A DNA stretch of 64,000 nucleotides from Acanthamoeba sp. SK_2022b. Taxonomy: Eukaryota > Discosea > Longamoebia > Acanthamoebidae. The stretch's first letter is position 1, and each line of letters opens with the position of its first letter. The notes under the pieces were generated by a model that was not told the DNA's origin, did not search any database, and was given only the letters and a program-made list of their open reading frames with translations. Of this stretch, positions 47,306 through 60,974 are shown in pieces. The stretch covers positions 1-64,000 of the forward strand of contig JANDJZ010000070.1 in the NCBI GenBank assembly GCA_027943245.1, written 5' to 3'. A program made the translations under genes and the position numbers.

Positions 47306-48987
47306 ATGACCTTTCGGAACGCGATATGGATCTGTGTATTGCTGGGGCTTGTGGTGACGAGCGTTGCTCAGCAGAAGCCGCAGCAGAGCAATGCCGCCCC
47401 CGCGGCGTCCACCGCTACCCCTGCCGCAACTCAGGCGCCTCCTGTGCGCCTGCCTAGGAGCTACTGGGAGTGGAAGGGCAAGACCGGAGAGTACCCTTCA
47501 TACTCGGTTATCATCCCTTCCCACAACACAGCACCCTACGTCACAGCCGCTCTGCAAAGCGTGGCCGACAGCATCAGGTATTTCAATGATCACGGAGGAC
47601 AAGCGGTACCGCAACAATACTTGACTTATAGACTAGTGCCGCCAAACTCACAACAATATTTTCTGTTGCTGCAGTTCCGGAGCGAGGTGGTGATAGTGGA
47701 CGATGCTTCTACAGATAACACCGTGGCACGCATTATGGCCTTCATGGAGATCCAGAAGAAGCTGAACAACTCCAACACAACGTATTCGCTCACCTCCAGC
47801 TGCGAGAAGTAGAAAGCATGACCGCCTGACACTGCCCTCAGGTGGAAGCTTGTTTCCATGCAGCAGAATGTTCTGGGTGGGGCTGCTAGGAACTTTGGTG
47901 TGAGGGAGTCGACCGGAGACATCCTGTTCTACCTCGACTCAGACGATCTATACCTGGAGCGCCACATCGCCGTGTGTGTTTCCAGCCTCATCCGTACGCC
48001 AGAGCTGGCCATGGTATGACCAGCCGTTCCTCTGGTAAAGTCAACGCTTCAGCGAACTGATGCGGGAGAGTTCCTCATAGATTCAAACCAAGGCTAAGGT
48101 GGAAATCGACAACATTCACCCGAGGTGGAAGGAGAAGGTAGAGGGCACAATCCCTCACACGCGAGCCCTGTGGAGGAAGGTCCACTATTTCATCGAGGGC
48201 TACCCAGAACAAGGAGTCTTCACCAGGCACCAGGATGTCGGCTACCTTCTGGCCTTCACTGCTACCAACGCTCCTTTGGCTGTCTTAGGCGAAGTACGGA
48301 TTCAAAAGGTTTCTCTTGTGGAAGGTAGCTGATACTCACCTAGACAACCAGGAAACCGTGGTGTATAAGAGATACCCCGGTAGCTCGCTGGATCAACAAG
48401 CGGAGAAGTTTTCTCAGGACCCCAAGACAGCACCCAAGTCGCCCGAGGTGCGGTGCACGAGTGATGCGTACAGGCCCAAGTGCTCGCTGACAACGTGCGT
48501 GAACGCCAACAGGAGTTGACCGAGGAGTACCCTGTCCGTATCTCTTTGATCAATGCCCACACTGACCATCTCAAGAGCAAGGTCGCCAAGGTGCTGAGGA
48601 GTACGTACTCTTGTCTACGCTCGCAGCGCCTCCTCCGCAGGCTACGCCGGTCTCTGACTGGCACGTTCATGCCGACAGATGAAGTCACGACGGTAAACCC
48701 TCTGTGGGCGATCTACCAGCACGCGGCCGATCAACTGCATCCGCAAAGATATGAGGACACCCTTGATCTCAAGAAGATAAGGTAGGCACTTATAGCTTGG
48801 TGGCATTGTAACAACACTAACCATCCCCAGATTCCGTCGATTGGTGGCGGCTGCCGAGTCCCTCACGTTTAGCGGCAAGCAAGAGGAAGCGAAGGCTGTC
48901 TTTGGCGTCATTCACAAGTTCGTTTATAACACCACTGCGGAATCGGCTCGGGTGCCAGAGCCAATCCACTTCATCGCCCAAGCTTGA
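47306..48987 (+). CDS. Secreted family 2 glycosyltransferase
   Basis: The start at 47306 gives a signal peptide (FRNAIWICVLLGLVVTSVAQ) followed by a Pro/Ala/Thr-rich spacer. The GT-A fold starts at YPSYSVIIPSHNTAPYVTAA, with VVIVDDASTDNTVARI and GAARNFGVRESTGDILFYLD continuing into SDDLYLERH (the D-x-D-like metal site). An exon with IHPRWKEKVEGTIPHTRALW and FTRHQDVGYLLAF follows, which should be part of the acceptor region. It lacks an obvious membrane anchor other than the signal, so it is predicted luminal or secreted. Donor and acceptor sugars cannot be told. About seven exons; the boundaries at 48300 and 48450 are approximate. Confidence 0.8.
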
Positions 48988-49138
48988 GGCGCCAGGCCTT
49001 AAAACCAGGAGAAAAAGAAATAAAAGGAAAATTCGTAATACTCCGGAAGGCCCAGGTGTCCTTGTGGTCTTTCGCCGTTTCGTTCTTTGTCTCGTGTGCG
49101 CTCTTGCCAAAGCTCCTCCACCTCCGCCTGTTGAAACC

Positions 49139-50816
49139 ATGCAATCCACCGCCTCCATGCTCGAGTCCATCCGCTACAGGCATGAACTTCGTCCCATCAA
49201 ATTGATCAATCGATTAAATTGAATCACACGTCTCTCACTAAAACTTTCCTTCATTCATCAATTGAAGGAATGGCAAGCTCGACTTGCTTGAGCAGAGGAA
49301 GCTGGCACGTCTCAGCCATTTTGCCTTGTCCATCTTCCGTTCTCCCTCATATCTCATATCTCATCACCTTGTCCCTCTTCTAGCCTCTCGTGTCGGAGTA
49401 TGAGGAAGTGAAGAATGCCGAGGACGGATGGGAGGCCATCCGCAGCATGAAGGTTCGCGGCGCGCCCGCCATCGCCATCGCCGGCGCGCTGTCACTGGCG
49501 GTGGAGGCGCACCGCATTCTGGCTGCCACCGACGCGTTCGCGTTTGGCGACGCCACCGCCGCGGCCGACTTCCTCGTCAACAAGCTGGAGTACCTCAAGA
49601 CCAGCCGCCCCACCGCCGTCAACCTCTTCGAGGCCGCCGACCGTCTCACGCGTCTCGCCCGCGACAAGGCCTCCACCGCCGCTCCCGGCCAGGAAGGCGC
49701 TCGCCAGGTCTTCCAGGCCTACATCGTCGAGGCCGAGAAGTACGCCGCTCTTGCCTTTGTGTGTAAATGCGTTCTGCCGCTGATCGTGCGTATTGCGCGG
49801 CGTAGGATGCTCGAGGATGACATCGCGGCGAACAAGGCCATGGGCAAGCACGGCGCCGACCACATCCTGGCGCTCCAGGCCAAGGACGGAGGAAACGTCC
49901 GCGTGATCACCCACTGCAACACCGGCTCTCTGGCCACCGCCGGTATGCCCTTCTCGTGATCCCCCTCGCAGGCTGACTCGTGCCACTCACACCTCGCGGC
50001 TGCGTTCTCATCACGGCCAGGCTATGGCACTGCCCTGGGTGTGATCCGCGCCCTCAACGAGAGCGGCAAGCTCGAGCGCGCCTTCTGCACGGAGACCCGA
50101 CCCTACAACCAGGGCGCTCGCCTCACCGCCTATGAGCTGGTGGCCGAACAGATTCCCGGCACTCTGGTACGGGCTCGCACTCCGAGGCCCGCTACTTAGT
50201 CGGTTGGCTTGTCTTACCGACGGTTGACACCCTGCAGGTGACTGACAGCATGGTGGCTGCCCTGATGAACTCACCCAACAAGCCTCACGCCGTCATCGTG
50301 GGTGCTGACCGCATTGCGGCCAACGGGTGAGTCCCAGCGCCTCTTTTCATGATGAGCGTGCTTTGGCACAGTGTTAACAATGTTTACATGCGTCGGTTGA
50401 ACACAGTGACACGGCCAACAAAGTCGGCACCTACCAGCTGGCCATCGTCGCCAAGCACCACAAGGTTCCCTTCTTCGTGGCCGCGCCTCTGACGACCATC
50501 GATCTCGAGATGATCAACGGGAGCGGAATCAAGATCGAGGTACAACGCACTCGATTAACTCTTCGTCTTCGTCGCGTGGGTGGGCGCCTCATCCGCTAAC
50601 GCTGTCATGACCACTCAGGAACGCCCTGCCGACGAGCTGACCAATGTCAACGGCATGCGTATCGCTGCGCCCGGCATCGGCGTGTGGAACCCCTCGTTTG
50701 ACGTGACGCCAGGCGAGCTCATCGACGGCATCATCACCGAGCTGGGCGTGATCCAGAAGGGCGCCGACGGTCACTTCAACGTTGCCCAGTTCATCAAGGA
50801 GAAGTCACAGTCGTGA
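49139..50816 (+). CDS. mtnA: Methylthioribose-1-phosphate isomerase
   Basis: Methionine salvage enzyme (MtnA/MRI1), related to eIF2B alpha subunits. The first exon (49139-49179) ends ESIRYR, the second (49268-49304) encodes [12 protein letters not shown], and the third starts PLVSEYEEV. Motifs are [16 protein letters not shown], the active Cys segment [60 protein letters not shown] (catalytic Asp) and [16 protein letters not shown]. Both of the first two introns have GC donors (49180 and 49305). The small intron after AALAFV restores frame into [13 protein letters not shown]. An AATAAA lies at 50833-50838, just after the stop. Confidence 0.94.
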
Positions 50817-50892
50817 GGTCGGTTAATTGATTAATAAAGCCGCTTGGGAAACAGGAAAACATTTGTTGCTAGGTTCAGTCACCACAAGCACG

Positions 50893-53800
50893 ATGGAGGC
50901 ACCTGCGGAAGTGGCGATCTGGGTGAGTGGTCGCCGTTTCGTCCTCGCGCTGGGTGAAAGAGAGGCAGACCTTGCAGGCCAGCTCTGCTGCCTGGCACGC
51001 CAGAGTGGACTGAGCAGCACCTCACCCCTCTACCTCTTCGACCAAGAAGGCACTGCCCCTTGCCCCCAAAGATCAAGTTAGTGTGTGTTACCAAAAAAAT
51101 CATGATTATTTTAATAATAAAACTCGATTTTTTATTATAATAATTTTAGAAAAGAAAATTTAAAAAGCCGGCTCATCCATGGGCGAACGTTGCAGGATAC
51201 GAAGTCGACGCATCAGACGTGGCCGCTCTTGTAGCAAGCGGGGATGTGACGGCGCTGCACCTTGCTAACGATCCCGAGTTCTCGCTTGGTTCGGGGCCCC
51301 GCCCGCCACTGCCATTTTGCACAACGACGCTCACATATGCAGATATCAGACAACGCGACCCAGGCCAAGGGCAACGCACAACTCGAATGCGGAGAGAAGG
51401 CGGCGTCCGTAGCGGTAGCTTCAGGGGTGAACGCGGAGACGGCGCCTTGTGCTGGTGTGCATCTGGATCTGTCAGATAGGGGCCTCACCGATCTGACTCC
51501 AACAATTTGCTCCACCAACGTCAGTGTTGGTGCGTTCCATGCGCCCATGCATGCCATACATGCTCACGGCGAACTCTCGGCCAGCGTAGGCACTGGTGCC
51601 ATCACGTCTGCCAACCTGTCAAGAAACGAATTGCGATGTCGCTCCATTCCGTCACTCTTGCAGCTAACCCAGCTCGCACACCTCGCCATCCTCGATCTTT
51701 CACTCAACAAGCTCGGGTACTGCTCCGCAGCACTGCTTCACTCCTTTCGCTGTTGCTAAAGCGAGCTTCCTTCGCCAGGTCCGTCCCTCCATCGATCTCT
51801 ACGTTCACAAGCCTGACTATGCTCAAGTAAGTGACCAAGCCTCGCTGCTTTCAGGACAATGAACCTAATGGGCTCTCCCTTCTCATGCGCAGTCTGAGCG
51901 GAAACAGCCTCTCCTCCCTCCCCTTGGAAATGGCTCGCCTGTCCCTCACGCAACTTAATCTTTCCAACAACCGCTTCACTCGCATACCCAAGGTAGGCTG
52001 GCCGTCTACACTTACGTCAGTAAACTTGAGGTAGGCGAACGTCACACCTCGCTGCACCCGGCCCCTCCACATGTCATGACTGACTTTCCCGTACGCCCGC
52101 ACTGTTTCATGTACCAGCAACAATTCATTGGAGAGCTTACGAGAGTGCATTCCTTACATGAGCAATGTACAAAAGCTCTCGCTCCGGTTCAACTGGATTG
52201 CGTCGCTCTCCCTTCCGCCCGGCTGCACGCTGTCTCGTCTTCAGCAACTGGATCTTCACGGCAACTACGTGGTCGATGTATCTCCAGGTGCGCGAAAACC
52301 TATCCAACAAGTCGCTATCGGAGCCGAGACCCACGGCGCGCAACCACACCAAACGCAGGGATGTTCGAGTCCATGCCCGTTCTCGTCAACCTGGACCTGT
52401 CGCACAACCGACTCATAGCACTCTCTCCAACGGTGACACGCTCGCGCCACCTTGTCAAGCTCAAACTCGGGCACAATCGGCTTCAAGCCCTTCCGGACTT
52501 GTCCCCGCTGTCCTCACTGCGTAAACTCGGGCTGGCCCGCAATCGCTTCCTGGTCACCTGTGACTCTGTGGAAGTCAAGGACGAGCGCGAAGCCGCAACA
52601 CGGCTGCGACTGCCTACTTCGCTCACCTACCTCGACCTCTCAGAGAACAAGCTGCATTCATTACGAGGCGCGCTCCACCCGCGACTGAAAGAGTTTGGTT
52701 CGCTTCTACACCTCGACCTTTCCCGCAACCACATCTCGACTCTGCCTAGCGAGATAAACCGACTCAGTCGCCTACGCCACCTCGACGTCACCTGTAATCA
52801 GTTGAAGGTAGTAAACCGCCCTCCCCATTCCTCTCCCTACTTTGAAAGCGCTAACCGCAGCGTTCTAGGGTTTGCCGCTGGAGATCGGTGAGCTAGCCAA
52901 TCTGCAGAGCTTCCGATGTTCGTTCAATCCTTTCCGGCATCCTCTGCATTGGCTAGCATCGTGCTGCGACGATCCGCTCTTGGCCATGGTACGATCGTGC
53001 CTGTGTGGCCTTCCTCCTCGATAAAGCTCACGCTGTCAGGATATGTGGCGCCAGTTCTTCCCGTGTCTGGCCAGCAGTGCGGACAAAACCATCCACGTGT
53101 GGTGGCCGAATCGACCGCTGGCCGAGTTCGAGATACCGCCCTGGGAAGTCCAGCTACCCGACACCCTGTCCGAAGGCTCGCGTCTAGGTGCTGGCCACCA
53201 AGGCAAGGTATGGCGGCTGTGCATCGGCTTGGGACTTTCTGTTGGCCTCACTCTGCACTCCTACATGCTCCTCCCATCAGGTGTACAAAGGAAAGTGGAA
53301 AGGACAGTGGGTAGCCATAAAGGCCATTCCCGATGTGCGAAGATTTTGTCAGGTGAGCCAGTGCAGCCTGCTTCGAAGACACAGGGCAGTCCTGCTCTCA
53401 TCATGAGTCGCTACTTGGGTGCGTGTGTGCGCGCAGGAAGTCGGCGTGGTGCGAATTCTCAATCGCAACGCCGGTGACCGTGACCTCTTCCAACACTGCA
53501 TACGTTATTATGGTGCAGGCGATCCGTCTCTCTGTCCAGCAATGTCAGGCCCTGCACGTTCTAACCCACTCCAACGCGCATTCCAGGCTTCATGATCCCA
53601 GGAAAGATTCAGTGCATTGCGCGGGTTTTGAGCCCACCGTGCTGCCTCATCATGGAACTGGCGCCGTATGTGCAAATGTGACCGATCCCCGCCGTCACCC
53701 TGACTGAACCCGGTATCGTGCAGCTATGGCTCCTTGTCGGATATTGTGCTCAACAGGAGGCGCCTGCGAAATGATCAGAAGCTCACGATCTGCCGCAACG

Positions 53801-54739
53801 TGGCTCAGGCCATGCTTCGTCTCCACTTTGCCGACTTCCTGCACGCAGACCTCAAGCCCTCCAACGTTTTGGTCCGAATGTTTTTTTAAACCTGCTTCTC
53901 TTTGATCGTAGGGCACGGCTGACCTGTCGTCTTGTGTGAGGCAGGTGATGGACATCTCGACGTGGTGGCTCAAGCTGGCAGACTTTGGGCTCAGCGCGCA
54001 TGCTTTTCTCAGCGGTACGACTGTCTGTGCCTAACGCCTGCTTCATTAGATGCTTGGCGGAGACCGGCGCCTCCGGAAATGCTCAACTCCATAATGGGCC
54101 ATCAACCAGGAGGCGTGTCTCCCTCGAGCGTGGACGGGCTCAAAGAGAGCGGAGGAACGCTGTACATCGGCTGCACTGCTCCAGAGGTGGTGTCGGGCCT
54201 GTCGCCCTTCACCAAGAAGTCTGATGGTACCCCTTTCAACCCATTCACGCCCAGACGACGCCCTCCCAGAGACTCACCAACATGCGGCCACAGTGTTCTC
54301 CTTCGGCTTGCTGATGTGGGAGGTCTTCGCACAGCGGAAACCCTTTGGCGGAATGAGCGACGAGGAGATCTGCAACTTCATCAAGCAACGCAAGCGGTAC
54401 GCTGCCCCACTTTTTTTCACCCCCATCTTGCCTTACCGTTCGCTCTGTGCAAAAGGTTGCGTGTCCCACCAGAGTGGCCCGTAGCCGAGCTCATTCAGCA
54501 ATGCTTATCCGAGGAGCCTGCTTCAAGGTGCCCCTTGCCCTGCTCTCGCCTGGGAATCCGCAATACTCGCAAACATTGATCGGCGTGGCTGACCGGGGAC
54601 TGCTGTGTGGGCGATCTGTTTTGGCCTTCCTTTAAGGCCAACGTTCGAGCTTATCCTCAGAGGTCTGGACTTCTTCTTGTCGCTGGCCAGCAACCAGGCA
54701 CGACGGCGGCGGTCTCCAGACCGCACACGCCCCGCGTGA
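50893..54739 (+). CDS. Leucine-rich-repeat TKL-type protein kinase
   Basis: The start at 50893 gives MEAPAEVAIWVSGRRFVLAL, joined in phase across an intron to YEVDASDVAALVASGDV. Leucine-rich repeats span about 51450-52830 (LDLSDRGLTDLTPTIC, LNLSNNRFTRIPK, LSLRFNWIASLSLPPG, LDLSHNRLIALSPTV, LDLSENKLHSLRG, LDLSRNHISTLPSEINRL, LDVTCNQLK). The kinase domain has the Gly loop SRLGAGHQGKVYKGKWKGQW, VAIKAI (lysine), the catalytic loop FLHADLKPSNVLV, KLADFGLSA, and CTAPEVVSG with a tyrosine-kinase-like C-lobe (DVFSFGLLMWEVFAQRKPFG). The Arg of HRD is Ala here (HAD), so it is a non-RD kinase. No transmembrane segment or Roc-COR was seen. Many introns in the kinase part; some boundaries around 53400-53700 are approximate. 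Confidence 0.82.
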
Positions 54740-56191
<1,452 letters not shown>

Positions 56192-56482
56192 GTGCTTTCA
56201 CCCGCTCGAGGTGTACCTTGGTCCGCGCTACTGCGACCTCCCAAATAAACACACCCTGTTTCACTACCATCTCTGCCCTTGTCATGTGTTCCTTGCCTGA
56301 GGCGAGCTCTTGGGCGTGATAGCCCACTTGTTAAACTGAGGGGATGTTCTCGCCTTCCGTAGTATCTCACAATATAACATTTTTGTCGACATCTGCGTTG
56401 TGGTCGAACCACGTGGCGCGCCGCAGCCCGTCTTGAGAAGTGGTCAAGTTGCCCAGCTGCCGGAGGCTCAGCCTCACACAAG
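56192..56482. other. Actin 3' flank and NUS1 upstream region
   Basis: 291 bp with the actin polyadenylation signal AATAAA at 56244-56249, then no recognisable feature up to the next start codon. Confidence 0.6.
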
Positions 56483-57676
56483 ATGAATCCCATCGTCAAA
56501 TTTGCGGCCTGGTTGACCTACATCTTCCTCCATTCTGCTCTTCCGCTCTACTCCTGCCTTCGATGGCGCCTCCTTCCGCTCACCATTAAATATCTTCAGT
56601 ATTTCCTCTTCTACGGCCTCGACGGAATCACTCTTCGTGGGGTGAAGCAGGCGTCACGGGAACTGGGCAAGGTGCCCGAGCACATCGCCTTTGTTTTTGA
56701 TGAGAGAAATCTCCAAATCAGCTCCCCGCACGGGCTCAAGCGAATCTCATCTCTCATTTGCTGGGCGATCGCGGCTGGCATTCCTCACATCTCTGTTTTT
56801 GACAGCAAAGGTACCATCTATATCCTTCTGTGTCCACAATTGCCACCCGGCCAAGGCGCTTCTAAGTCGCTGCCCTTGTAATATCTCCCAGGCCTGCTCA
56901 AAGGGAGGGCAATGGAGCTATTTGCTGAAGTGGAGAACTCGCCCTTTCTCGAGGGTGGAGCCATGCGAGCCAAGGCGGATCTGAGGATGCAGGATGAGAT
57001 GCAGAGCAAGCAATGCTGCGGCGACGCCGCCAGCGACGAGTACAGGTCGGGTGACCTGTTTCGTCTCCGAGTCGAGCACTGCCGTCACCATCGGTTCCAC
57101 TTGAAGAAGGGCACAGAGGGCCACACCTTCAGCGTGAAACTGCTTTCGGCGGACGACGGTCGAAAGGACATCGTCACTGCCGTACAGGCGCTGTGCCGCA
57201 AGGGCGTCAAACCCGCCGACCTCACCGTGGACTCCTTCCAGAAGGAGATCGTTGGTGTGGCCCACGCACAGCTCATTGTCTCGCTTCGTTCCCTCTTGAC
57301 CTGGCTCTCCCGCTTTCGCGCGCGTGTTTTGTGCGTGCCAACCACAGGTTTTGGTGGCCTGCCGGACCCCAACCTGATGCTCAAGTTCGATGGCACATCG
57401 GTGATGCCCCAGTTCCCTCCGTGGCAGATGGCACTTACCGAGATCCTGTACGTTTGCGCTCGCGCTTCCCTTAACCTCCTCTCTATCTCTTGCCTTGTGC
57501 GTTCGCTACGCTTTGGACACTGCAACGATCCACCCACCTTCAGGTTTGGGCTGACCTGGTGTGTGACTGTGGTGCACTTCAACAGGGAGGTGGGTACGCT
57601 GCAGGATGCGACATGGCCCAATTTTTTGAACTGCCTGCAGTGGTACGGTCGGTCCGTGCAGCGCTTCGGCAAGTAG
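56483..57676 (+). CDS. NUS1: NUS1/Nogo-B receptor-like cis-prenyltransferase subunit
   Basis: Partner subunit of dehydrodolichyl diphosphate synthase in the ER, making the dolichol carrier for N-glycosylation. The start at 56483 gives an N-terminal hydrophobic stretch (VKFAAWLTYIFLHSALPLYS) and YLQYFLFYGLDG. EHIAFVFDERNLQ lacks the catalytic Asp of active cis-prenyltransferases, as in NUS1. SLICWAIAAGIPHISVFDSK follows. Later exons read SADDGRKDIVTAVQALCRKG, ADLTVDSFQKEI, then a C-terminus PDPNLMLKFDGTSVMPQFPP and WQMALTEI. The final exon ends SVQRFGK. An RxG-like Gly near the end (R-F-G-K) is the NUS1/DHDDS catalytic signature. Exons around 57450-57560 were only approximately defined. Confidence 0.8.
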
Positions 57677-57851
57677 GCAAACGTCAACCGAACCGAACGA
57701 ATCAACACACAGGGGCCATTGAGCCCCTTCCCACCACCACCACACAGAGGCAGGCCGCTGCTGTTCTCCCGTGCCGTTATTGTCAAAGGTTAACCCGCAA
57801 TAAAGGGAAAAGGGAGGGTTCGCCGCCGGTGGCGATCCATCAGCGCGAGCC

Positions 57852-60560
57852 TCATGCGATCTGCGACCTCTCCGCGCCTCGTGGTTCGAGTTCGTGTGAC
57901 ATGCGGTACAACTCTTCCTCGGCCACGTGCGGTATGTTCAGCAGTAGCCGCTGGACTTGATGTACTGAGCACCCACGAGAAACACGTCCGCGGATTGTAG
58001 TGAGCGAGGCCATCTCACACGCCGCAGCAGTTGTGTCCACATACCCGGCTGGAAGTTGTAGGTGAGTTGTTGGTATTGCTGCAGCTTGTTGGCGATGATT
58101 TCGTAGACCTTCCTCCTCTTGGAGAAGTTGATGAGGCCCACCTTCGCACTGCTCTTGGTCGTGTTGGGGATGCCCTTGCCCGTGATCTCGGGGATGGAGC
58201 CGTGCGTAGTGGAGGTGCTGGTGGAGGGCTTCGGCGCTGGTAGATAGTCCGGATGCTCCTCCAGGCGAACCAGGTCCGTCAGGTAGATGCCCCTGCACAA
58301 ACAGTGCCTGGTAAGCGGGGCAGTTAATGGGCACACCTGCGTTGGCAGGGTGGCCTGTACAGGTAGGGGAAGCAAGGGGGGTTGCAGCCGGCGAGAGCCT
58401 CTCGGATGGCTTGATAACCGTTGGTGGTGTTGGTGAGCGCTTTGGTCTCCTCCAAGATCTGAGGGACCAGTTAGAAGCAAGCAAGATTTTAGTAGCGCTA
58501 TCGGGAGGACCTGTGCATGACGCTCCGGCAGCGCTTCCTTGGTGAACTTGAGCCGGTCGAAGGCGACCTGGTTGAACGCTGCGCCGACAGACATGATTCC
58601 GCTAAAGTTGTTGATCTCGCGCAGGTGTTGAATAACGTTAAGCCATCTCATCGCCATCTTCACCCGTAGCTTTATCGTCTTCTTCTTGAGAATGCACAGC
58701 GTCACCCAATAGGCCACCTGCGGTTCCTGTTTAGCCGCCAGGCGCTCCCCTCCCACGAACGAGACAGACCAAACCTTATTGAATCGATCGGTCAGAAGAG
58801 TCACGTTAGGAGCTCTGTGCCTAAGGTGAGGCTTGGACCACGCCTGGTTCAACAGTTCTGATGGCTGTGCCGCACGCAGGTGGGAAGTAAGCTCTATATC
58901 TCAGCCCGCCTCGTATAAGGGGTACCTTGATCATCCGGAAGATCTCGAAGTCGACCAGGGTCAGTTGTCGGGCTAGCTCTAGCTCGTCAATGTCGTGAAC
59001 GGTAAATCGCGTGGAAAAGATGATCTTCATGACCTCGTCGCTGATCTGAGGCTCCGGTGGTGGTTTTCTGTTCGCAGTGGTTGTGTTCCGTTGCTGGCCC
59101 TGGCGGTCCGTACGAGTTAGTGCTTGTGACAGGGCCGCGAAGGTGTGGCACTCCAGTTTGGCACCTTCCTCATGCTCTTCTCAAGAGCTTCCCTACTCTT
59201 GGCTGCTAATGACCCGTCCGCAGTCTGCACATCAAGCGGTGAGACGGGTGTTTTTGGCGGTCAAATGGTAGTGTTAGCTTGGGGCACCTTTTGGTTGAGC
59301 CAGTCATTGAGCTGCTCAAGCATGTACACATCAAAATCTGAGGGATAATCGTCAAGCCACTTCTTCAGAGCGCTCACAACTCGCAATTGAATGCACAGCC
59401 TGCGTCAAGTGAGTTAGTCATGCCTGAGAGGTCAACCTGAGAGGCCATCTGTACCTCACGTTGTCGTCATTGGCGTATATTCTCATGGGCACGTCGTAGC
59501 GCTGGAAGAGCTTCTCAAGCAGTTTGCGTGGCGTTGTGAACGATTGGTAGGTCATCAAAAACGTCTTCATTGAAGTTGGATCTGGGCGGGAAGGACAGTG
59601 AGAAAACACTCCAATGGTCTCGATGCTTAGACAGGGACATACCGGGCGTCTTCTCCGCCGTGAGTTTCTCCACTAGCTTATTGAGCGTACCGCCTGTTAT
59701 GTTATCGCCATCCCTGATCACGTTTCCCTCCTCGGGCTCATCCCAGATGTCCACGTCGTGTTTGTCTTCATGGAGGTGAGAATACGTGCTGTTCCTGGAG
59801 AGAAACAAGGAGGAGACGAACCGTCTTCGGTGTCTTCCATGAGACCCAGCTCTGAAAGGTGCCCCTCTAGCAGGTCTATGGTGTCCGGCGCCGGTTCGGG
59901 AGCTGTCTCGAGGGGAGCACAGTGAACAAACCGCCACTCGGCTCGGTGAAGTGTAGCCGGCAGGAAACGCACCAAGCATCAAATCGTAGACCCGCTCAGT
60001 CTGCTGTATCGCGTTTCTAAGATGGTGCTTCAACATGCAGTCTTTGACCTCGGGATCTACGTCTGAGGGTGCATGGTATGTCAGTCATTCGTGAGACCCT
60101 TGGTTAGAGGAAAGGGGTCTGCTTAGTTGTACATGATTCTCCGAACTCTCGCTCGAGGGTGCAAAGTGAGTCGTTATATCCATAGTAATGCAGGGCCTGC
60201 ATTACTAACTTCATGAAGCACGCTCGCCTCTCGGCCTCAGAATCGTCGATGGATGGCTGGTGCAGCTCCACGAAGGTGGTGGCCCTCTGCAGCGGGTAGA
60301 CTCTCTCCCTGAGCTCCTTAATGTGTGGGTTTCGCTGCAGTACCGTCTTCTTCCATTGTGAGCGGTCCACACCATCTAGAACAACTTCGGGCTTCACGAA
60401 TACGGGTTCCTTTAGCGCGCTGGATGACCATGTAGCTTTCCTAAAGCCGCTGCTCAGCATTAGTGGGTGCTTGATCTCGTCGTCTCGTGGAGAACCTGTC
60501 CCGTTCTGCTCTGAATCGACTGTCCTCGGCCGTGCGTCCTTCTCTCTTGGTGCTGCACAT
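57852..60560 (-). CDS. LisH and RasGEF domain protein
   Basis: Guanine exchange factor for Ras-family GTPases. The first exon (from 60560) encodes a charged Arg-rich leader, then MLSSGFRKATWSSSALKEPV and a LisH motif (LVMQALHYYGYNDSLCTLER) for dimerisation. A RasGEF N-terminal helical module follows (TSMKTFLMTYQSFTTPRKLL, EKLFQRYDVP). The CDC25 catalytic domain has ARQLTLVDFEIFRMIKVPLI, LNQAWSKPHLRHRAPNV, AMRWLNVIQHLREINNFSG, and GIYLTDLVRLEEHPDYL. The last part is INFSKRRKVYEIIANKLQQY, then TYNFQPG spliced to VQRLLLNIPHVAEEELYRMS and HELEPRG. LisH-RasGEF pairs are typical of amoebozoan Ras exchange factors as I recall from Dictyostelium. Several introns; splice sites in the centre are partly inferred. 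Confidence 0.82.
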
Positions 60561-60974
60561 GGTAGGTATCAATATCGGTCGCGCTGCCAGTGCAAGATTC
60601 AAAATCCACTGCTGTGGGCGAAGGATGATTGGGTGGACGCACAAGGGGCATTATTATTGTAGGAGCGACGCCTGGGCGATGCTGCAGCCCAGGTGGTCAT
60701 GCGTGCTCACCTTTGTTTCAACTCCTTTGTCTGTTTTGTATAGGGGGTATTCCAATTGACTAGAGCAGCTTCTTCTCGTCTTGTCGTACGAAACGGCGCA
60801 TTCCTTGTGGATATTATTATGGCGATGTCGACCATAACACGAATTTGTGTCGGCATCCACGGTATGACTAAAATGTCGATCGGTCCGCAGAGAATGGCGC
60901 CGACATCCCTCCCTATCGCACCCATTCGGCACACTTGCTGCAAAAACCACCAAACCCCCACAGCTCGCAGAAAG
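60561..60974. other. Head-to-head promoter interval (RasGEF / ceramidase)
   Basis: 414 bp between two divergent start codons. An open frame extends upstream of the ceramidase start but lacks a signal-like character and is not supported. No RNA gene seen. Confidence 0.5.
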
